Source: Palsa-744 sp963734815
GTDB taxonomy: Bacteria; Actinomycetota; Thermoleophilia; Solirubrobacterales; Solirubrobacteraceae
DNA: 64,000 nt
Assembly: GCA_963734815.1 (NCBI GenBank)
Contig: CAVTIH010000003.1
Coordinates: 1-64,000 of the forward strand
Direction: 5' to 3'
Of this stretch, positions 59,130-64,000 are shown piece after piece; positions within the stretch are counted from its first letter, which is position 1; every line of letters begins with the position of its first letter. The notes below the pieces were generated by a model. It did not search any database and was not told the origin of the DNA. It saw only the letters and a program-made list of their open reading frames with translations. Both the position numbers and the translations under genes were made by a program.

Positions 59130-60565
59130 GCGTGCTGCTCGGCCCCAAGCTCACGCTCGCCCGTGCGGCAGGTTCACTCTCACGGCTGCGCGGCGGCGGC
59201 GCCACGAGCGTGCCCGGCAAGGTGCTGATGCGCCTCGAACCGGGTGCAATCGGCGTGCTCAGCTCCCGCCTGGCGCGCGGCAGCCTGCTGATCTCTGCCA
59301 CCAACGGCAAGACCACCACGGCCGCGATGGCCGCCGCGATCTTCGAGCGCGAGGGTGTGCGGCTCGTACACAACCGCGCCGGCGCCAACATGGCCGGGGG
59401 GATCGCCTCGACGCTGCTCGCCGCCGCGCACGGCCGAGGTGCGATCGATGGAGAGCTCGGCCTGTTCGAGGTCGATGAGCTATGGCTAGCACAGCTCGCC
59501 GACCAGCTGCGCCCCCGCGCGCTCCTGCTCGGCAACCTCTTCCGCGACCAGCTCGACCGCTACGGCGAGCTCGAGACGATCGCCGACAGCTGGGCCCACA
59601 CCGTGCGCGATGAGCTTGGCCCCGATGCGCGGCTCGTGCTCAATGCCGACGATCCGGTGGTCGCCGACCTCGGCCGCGAGCGCGCGGATGCTGCGGCCGA
59701 CTCCGCCGCGGCTGTCAGTGGCAGGGCAGGCGTCGTGTACTTCGGCTTGGACGACAATTCGCTCTCCCTACCCCAGATGGCCCATGCAGCCGACGCCAAG
59801 CACTGCCGCAATTGCGGCGCCCCCTACATGTTCGAGGCCGTCTACCTCGGCCACCTCGGGCACTACCGCTGCCCTGCCTGCGGCCAGGCACGCCCGGTGC
59901 CGGCAGTGAGCGCCACCGACGTACATCTCGAAGGAGTGCGTTCGGCGCGCTTCACGCTGCACACACCCGCGGGCGAAGCCAAGATCGCACTGCCGCTGCC
60001 CGGTCTTTACAACGTCTACAACGCGCTCGCCGCCGCCGCGCTCGCGCATGCGTTGGAGGTGCCGCTGGAGGGGATCGTCGCCGGCCTCGAAAGCACCCGG
60101 GCCGCGTTCGGCCGCGCGGAGAGCGTGACGATCGGCGAGCCCGCCCGCCCGCGCGAGCTGCGCATCCTGCTCATCAAGAACCCAGCCGGCGCCAACGAGG
60201 TGCTGCGCACGCTCGCTCTGGAGCCGGGCGAGCACGACCTGCTCGGGGTGCTCAATGACAACATCGCCGATGGTCGTGACGTCTCCTGGATCTGGGACGC
60301 CGACTTCGAGCTGCTCACCGGGCGCGTGCGGAGCGTCACCTGTAGCGGTACCCGCGCCGCCGAGCTCGCGGTGCGGCTGAAGTACGCGGGCATCGAGCCC
60401 GAGCGGATCCGCGTACAGCCCGATCTCGCCGCCGCCCTGGCAGCCGCTCAGGCCGATGCGCCACCAGGCGGGGCGACGCTGTACGCGCTGCCCACCTACA
60501 CCGCGATGCTCTCGTTGCGCGAGCTGCTGAGCGCCGGCGGCCAGACCCGGAGCGCCCTCACGTGA
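59126..60565 (+). CDS. murT: MurT-type Mur ligase (lipid II isoglutaminyl synthase subunit)
   Basis: A 479-aa Mur ligase-like protein. The ATP loop is SATNGKTTTAAMAAAIFERE (about 58-77), a four-cysteine zinc ribbon insertion unique to MurT lies at about 228-252 (CRNCGAPYM and CPACGQ), and the C-terminal DUF1727 includes LLIKNPAGANEVLRTL and WIWDADFELL. With GatD it amidates D-glutamate of lipid II. It starts at GTG 59126 overlapping the lipid kinase stop and overlaps gatD by 4 bp. Confidence 0.93.
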   Translation: MSVLLGPKLTLARAAGSLSRLRGGGATSVPGKVLMRLEPGAIGVLSSRLARGSLLISATNGKTTTAAMAAAIFEREGVRLVHNRAGANMAGGIASTLLAAAHGRGAIDGELGLFEVDELWLAQLADQLRPRALLLGNLFRDQLDRYGELETIADSWAHTVRDELGPDARLVLNADDPVVADLGRERADAAADSAAAVSGRAGVVYFGLDDNSLSLPQMAHAADAKHCRNCGAPYMFEAVYLGHLGHYRCPACGQARPVPAVSATDVHLEGVRSARFTLHTPAGEAKIALPLPGLYNVYNALAAAALAHALEVPLEGIVAGLESTRAAFGRAESVTIGEPARPRELRILLIKNPAGANEVLRTLALEPGEHDLLGVLNDNIADGRDVSWIWDADFELLTGRVRSVTCSGTRAAELAVRLKYAGIEPERIRVQPDLAAALAAAQADAPPGGATLYALPTYTAMLSLRELLSAGGQTRSALT

Positions 60566-61296
60566 GCACCCTGCGCGTCTGCGCGCTCTACCCCGACCTG
60601 ATGAACATCTACGCCGACCGCGGCAACCTGCTCGTGCTCGAACGCCGCTGCGCGTGGCGTGGGATCGGCTTTCAGTTGACCCCGTGCGGACTTGGCGAGC
60701 CGCTGGACGGCGAAGCTCACGACCTCTTCTACCTCGGCGGCGGCCAGGACCGCGACCAGCGCCTCTGCGCCGAGGATCTGCTCGCGACCAAGCGCGAGGC
60801 GCTGCACGCCGCCGCGGCGCGTGGCGCGGTGATACTGGGCGTATGCGGCAGCTACCAGCTGCTGGGGCGCTCCTATGAGCTGGGGCCCGGCGAACAGCTG
60901 CCGGGCGTGGAACTGCTCGACGTGCGCACCGTGCGCGAGAACGGCCCCCGCCTGATCGGCAACGTCGCGATCGAGGTTTCCTTCGACGGAGTTGGCGAGC
61001 GCGTCCTCGCCGGCTTCGAGAACCACGGCGGACGCACCCGCTTGGGCGCGGACCAGCCCCCGCTTGGGCGTGTGTTGACGGGTTATGGCAACGACGGGCG
61101 CAGCGGCTTCGAGGGAGCGCGCAGCGGCAACGTCATCGGAACCTACCTGCATGGCCCGCTGTTGCCCAAGAACGTCTGGTTCGCAGACTGGTTGATCGCC
61201 ACAGCGCTGGGGATCGATGCGGCCGAGCTCTCACCACTGGAGGACAATCTGGAGGAGCAGGCCCACCGCGGCGCGCGGCTGGCGGCCCGTGCGTGA
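60562..61296 (+). CDS. gatD: GatD-type glutamine amidotransferase (lipid II isoglutaminyl synthase subunit)
   Basis: A 244-aa class I-like amidotransferase. The start YPDLMNIYADRGNLLVLERR is typical of GatD/CobB-CobQ type enzymes, the nucleophile Cys lies in GVCGSYQLLG (about 93-102), and the catalytic His in GTYLHGPLLPKN. It supplies ammonia to MurT for amidation of peptidoglycan stem glutamate. The ATG is within the murT stop overlap (GTGAGC context). Confidence 0.93.
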   Translation: MSTLRVCALYPDLMNIYADRGNLLVLERRCAWRGIGFQLTPCGLGEPLDGEAHDLFYLGGGQDRDQRLCAEDLLATKREALHAAAARGAVILGVCGSYQLLGRSYELGPGEQLPGVELLDVRTVRENGPRLIGNVAIEVSFDGVGERVLAGFENHGGRTRLGADQPPLGRVLTGYGNDGRSGFEGARSGNVIGTYLHGPLLPKNVWFADWLIATALGIDAAELSPLEDNLEEQAHRGARLAARA

Positions 61297-61456
61297 GCCA
61301 ACGAGGTCTTAAGCCCAATACCGGCATCCGATGCGACCATGCCAGCGGAGCAGCTCTTCACTTACTAGCCTCACCCGAACATCTGTGTGATGTGTTGGGT
61401 GGGGCCATGTTGTAGGCTTCCCTGCGTCTGATCGATTCAAGTAAGCTGACTATACG

Positions 61457-62038
61457 ATGCATCAGGACGAGCCCAGCAAGCAGCCGAAGCGACGCGAGCG
61501 TACGCCGCTTCGCACGGCTGTCCTGGCAGCCCTGCTCCAAGACGAGGGTGGGTATGGCTATGACATCACCGATCAGCTTGGCACGCGGATGGGGCCATCG
61601 TGGGATATCGACCCGAAACGGGTCTACAAAGTGCTGGAGGAGTTCGAGGAAGATTGCTGGGCGTGGTCTGAACATGTGCAGGGGCCGGGCAAGCGTGGCC
61701 GCTGGCGGCGCGTGTACCACCCCACCGCGCAAGCGGAGCAGGCGCGTAGCAAATGGATCGGGGAGCGCCTGCCACTGGAGCAGATGCGGGCGGACATCCG
61801 TACGTGGGTCGCCTTTGCGCGCCCGCAGGATGCGCCCGAGGTGCTGCGGAAGCTCGGCGAGTACGAGACGGATTGCCTGGAGGTGCTGCAGTGCTCGGCG
61901 GAGTTGCAGGACGAACCGACTTCGTGGCACGATCGGGCGATCAATGTTCTGCGGTACGCGACGGCCGAGGAGCTGAAAGCGGAGTTGCGCTGGATCACCC
62001 GCGCCCGCCGGGAAATCAAGGAGTACCTGGCTCAGTGA
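61457..62038 (+). CDS. PadR family transcriptional regulator
   Basis: A 193-aa winged-helix regulator: LRTAVLAALLQDEGGYGYDI, TDQLGTRMG, DPKRVYKVLEEFEEDCWAWS in the first 80 residues, then a helical C-terminal region. It is the first gene of an operon with two ABC ATPases and an FtsX-type permease (GTGA overlap with the next gene), so it probably controls that transporter. The 160-bp upstream gap (61297-61456) should hold the promoter; no operator stands out. Confidence 0.85.
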   Translation: MHQDEPSKQPKRRERTPLRTAVLAALLQDEGGYGYDITDQLGTRMGPSWDIDPKRVYKVLEEFEEDCWAWSEHVQGPGKRGRWRRVYHPTAQAEQARSKWIGERLPLEQMRADIRTWVAFARPQDAPEVLRKLGEYETDCLEVLQCSAELQDEPTSWHDRAINVLRYATAEELKAELRWITRARREIKEYLAQ

Positions 62039-62781
62039 CGCTCCTGGCGCTCACGGAGGTCAGCAAGCGCATCCAGGACGGGGCGAAAGAGATCGTTGTT
62101 CTCGACCGGGTCTCGGTGGATGTCGAGCAGGGCGACGTCGTTGGCATCCACGGCGAGCGGCGGGCCGGCAAGAGCACGCTGCTGAAGATCATGGCGGGCA
62201 TTGAAACCCCCGACAAAGGGAGCGTCTGCTTCAAGGACAAGGACGTCGGGAAGCTGTCGGTTGACGCGCGAGCGCGGATGTGGCGCTCTCAGGGAATCGC
62301 GTTGGTGCGTGGCGATTGGCGACCGACGCTCAGCGACCAGCCGGTGCTCGAATACGTCGCGCTGCCGCTGACGGCGGGCGGGATCACGCTCGCTGAGGCC
62401 GAAGCTATGGCTCGGCCGGTTCTGGAGCGGGTCGGCGCGTTGGCGTGGACGCATTTGACGACCGACCGGCTGTCGTTGAATGAACGCCTGCGGTTGGAGC
62501 TGGCGCACGCGATGATCCGTGAGCCGCATCTGCTGCTTGTGGATGAGCCGGCGGTGCTGATCGAGCCGAGCGCCAGCCGTGAGCTGTACGCGCTGTTGCG
62601 CTCGCTGGCGAAGGAGTCGAGAATGGCGCTGGTGATCGCCTCGGAAGACACGACGGCGATTCTCGGGGTGGATCGGGCAATGACGATCAGCGACGGCCAC
62701 CTGCGCACGACGGACTCCCGCAAACGGGTCGTGGCGTTTCCCGAGCGACGCAGCCGGGGCACCAGCTCGCGGGCATCATGA
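62035..62781 (+). CDS. ABC transporter ATP-binding protein with a degenerate signature motif
   Basis: A 248-aa ATPase. Walker A is GERRAGKST (about 40-48), unusual but keeping GKST. The ABC signature position reads LSLNERLRLELAHAMIREPH instead of LSGGQ, and Walker B is LLLVDEPAVLIEP. The gene is coupled to the PadR gene upstream and by ATGA to a canonical ATPase. It may be the non-hydrolysing half of an asymmetric ATPase pair; that is inferred from its motifs. Confidence 0.82.
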   Translation: MTLLALTEVSKRIQDGAKEIVVLDRVSVDVEQGDVVGIHGERRAGKSTLLKIMAGIETPDKGSVCFKDKDVGKLSVDARARMWRSQGIALVRGDWRPTLSDQPVLEYVALPLTAGGITLAEAEAMARPVLERVGALAWTHLTTDRLSLNERLRLELAHAMIREPHLLLVDEPAVLIEPSASRELYALLRSLAKESRMALVIASEDTTAILGVDRAMTISDGHLRTTDSRKRVVAFPERRSRGTSSRAS

Positions 62782-63488
62782 GTGCCCTGGAGCTGCGCGA
62801 GGTGGTCAAGCACTACCCGTGCGGCGATGGCGAGATCGTCCGGGCGGTCGATGGTGTCTCGCTGAGGATCTGCCCTGGGGAGTTCGTCGCGCTGTATGGG
62901 CCGAGCGGTTCGGGCAAGACGACATTGCTGCTGATGGCGGCGGGGCTGTTGGAGCCCGACGAGGGCAGCATCCTGTTCGACGGGAAGGACATTGCCGGCC
63001 GCACCCCGCAGGAGAGCGCGCGCTACCGGCGCCGCGAGGTCGGTTTCGTGTTCCAGTCCTTTCATTTGATGCCGGGAGCGAGCGCCTTGGAGAACGCGGC
63101 TTTGAAGCTGCTCGCCGATGGCTTTACGTTGGACGAGGCGTGCACGCTGACACGTCCGTGGCTGGAGCGGGTCGGCCTCGACGGACGCGCGGGGCACACC
63201 TCCGACCAGCTCTCGATGGGAGAGCGTCAGCGGGTAGCGATTGCCCGCTCGCTCGTCAACGAGCCGCGACTGCTTTTGACCGACGAGCCGACCGGCAACC
63301 TGGACTCCAAGCGCAGCCGGGACATCCTGGCGCTGCTGCGGGACATCTCTCACGAACAGGGCCTGCCGGCGCTGCTGGTCACGCATGACCCGCAGGCCAC
63401 GGCATTCGTCGATCGCGTTCATACCCTCCGTGACGGCCAGCTCAGCGACGGGCTGGACGTCGAGCTGGCGGCCGTCATCGAGGCATGA
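62778..63488 (+). CDS. MacB/LolD-type ABC transporter ATP-binding protein
   Basis: A 236-aa ATPase of the LolD/MacB/FtsE class. Walker A GPSGSGKTTLLLMAAGLLEP (about 39-58), Q-loop VGFVFQSFHLMPGASALENA, signature LSMGERQRVAIARSLVNEPR, Walker B LLLTDEPTGNLDSKRSRDIL and the H-loop LLVTHDPQA are all intact. It overlaps the FtsX-like permease gene by ATGA. Confidence 0.93.
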   Translation: MSALELREVVKHYPCGDGEIVRAVDGVSLRICPGEFVALYGPSGSGKTTLLLMAAGLLEPDEGSILFDGKDIAGRTPQESARYRRREVGFVFQSFHLMPGASALENAALKLLADGFTLDEACTLTRPWLERVGLDGRAGHTSDQLSMGERQRVAIARSLVNEPRLLLTDEPTGNLDSKRSRDILALLRDISHEQGLPALLVTHDPQATAFVDRVHTLRDGQLSDGLDVELAAVIEA

Positions 63489-64000
63489 GCGAAGTCCGCG
63501 CCCGCAAGCTGCCTCGCCATCCGTTGAACCCGCGGATTATGGGTGTGCGGGTGAGCGTGCTGCGCGATCTCTACCGGGCACGTCTGCGCCGGCAGGTGGT
63601 GGCCGAGCTGCTGGCCGGCGCCGGCATCGCTATCGGTGTCGCGCTCGTCTTCGGGGTGCTGGTCGCCAACATGAGCGTTACCGGCTCCACCGCGAGCCTG
63701 ATCCGCGCGGTCAACGGGGACGCCCGGCTGCAGCTTCAGGCGCGCTCACAGGAAGGCTTCAGCGAACAGATCGCCCGCGAAGCCGGCGCCCTGCCCGGCG
63801 TGCAGGACGCCGCCTACCTACTACGCGAGCCAGCCGTAGTCGTCGGTCCGCGCGGTCGCCGCTCGATCCAGCTCGTTGGCGTGACCGGGGGCATCGTCAC
63901 ACTGCGCGGCCTGGCGACGAGAGACTTGGGCGAAGGAGCTTTGCTGCTCACGAGAGGGATCGGCTTGCCGTCCGGGGTAGCTGAATCGATTGGCACCCAG
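63485..64000 (+). CDS. FtsX/MacB-like ABC permease, N-terminal part
   Basis: A 5' partial gene that runs off the right edge. From ATG 63485 (overlapping the ATPase stop) the frame stays open: MSEVRARKLPRHPLNPRIMG, a first membrane helix (LLAGAGIAIGVALVFGVLVA), then an extracytoplasmic domain (RLQLQARSQEGFSEQIAREA, GALPGVQDAAYLLREPAVVV). This is the usual start of FtsX/MacB-type permeases used for lipoprotein or peptide export. The remainder is not in the window. Confidence 0.85.
   Translation, partial: MSEVRARKLPRHPLNPRIMGVRVSVLRDLYRARLRRQVVAELLAGAGIAIGVALVFGVLVANMSVTGSTASLIRAVNGDARLQLQARSQEGFSEQIAREAGALPGVQDAAYLLREPAVVVGPRGRRSIQLVGVTGGIVTLRGLATRDLGEGALLLTRGIGLPSGVAESIGTQ

Overview
The window is a high-GC (roughly two-thirds G+C) bacterial chromosome segment. 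Tightly overlapping operons, frequent GTG starts, MurT/GatD-type peptidoglycan amidation genes, DHA2-type exporters and an ECF sigma factor with an NTF2-like tail fit an actinobacterium, plausibly of the Thermoleophilia/Solirubrobacterales type. That placement is inference from gene style; no rRNA or ribosomal protein gene is present to anchor it.

Layout. (1) 1-13.4 kb is metabolic DNA. A site-2 protease is followed by a seven-gene minus-strand operon (8741 down to 1309): PEP synthase, the gamma, alpha and beta subunits of a 2-oxoacid:ferredoxin oxidoreductase, a GltD-like flavoprotein fused to ferredoxin domains, and two small membrane proteins. A CoA-transferase is divergent from it. Next come a GNAT protein, an acetoin-utilisation/HDAC-like deacetylase and an FAD oxidoreductase. 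Together they suggest acetate/acetyl-CoA to pyruvate to PEP carbon flow plus acetyl-group metabolism. (2) 13.4-25.5 kb looks like a decayed mobilizable element: a tRNA-Val 3' fragment, two membrane-anchored LuxR-type regulators, Xre repressors, a large secreted cutinase-like protein with an exact 234-bp internal duplication, a MobF relaxase-helicase, an intact IS1595-type element with 8-bp target duplication, an excisionase-like gene and a frameshifted tyrosine integrase. (3) 25.5-28.3 kb holds HigBA- and VapBC-type toxin-antitoxin pairs among gene remnants (SnoaL-like, CDF transporter). (4) 28.3-41.3 kb holds assorted accessory genes: hydrolases, a TSUP permease, a TetR plus hydrolase-glycosyltransferase fusion unit, an ECF sigma factor, an enolase-superfamily protein, two divergent DUF899 proteins, DUF2182, and a scar of fused gene fragments at 37.8-38.7 kb. 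(5) 41.3-48.3 kb is rich in toxin-antitoxin pairs (Xre/nucleotidyltransferase, RES/Xre-like, VapC/Phd) and broken genes. It carries four copies of a composite palindromic repeat built from 18-bp units, which is the most unusual structure in the window. (6) 48.3-64 kb looks like core DNA: an ABC-2 drug exporter operon, SIMPL protein, UlaG-like hydrolase, DHA2 exporter with an operator palindrome, SCP-2-type thiolase, cyclophilin lipoprotein, a diacylglycerol kinase-like/MurT/GatD operon, and a PadR-regulated ABC/FtsX-type system that runs off the right edge.

No rRNA, intact tRNA or CRISPR array was seen.
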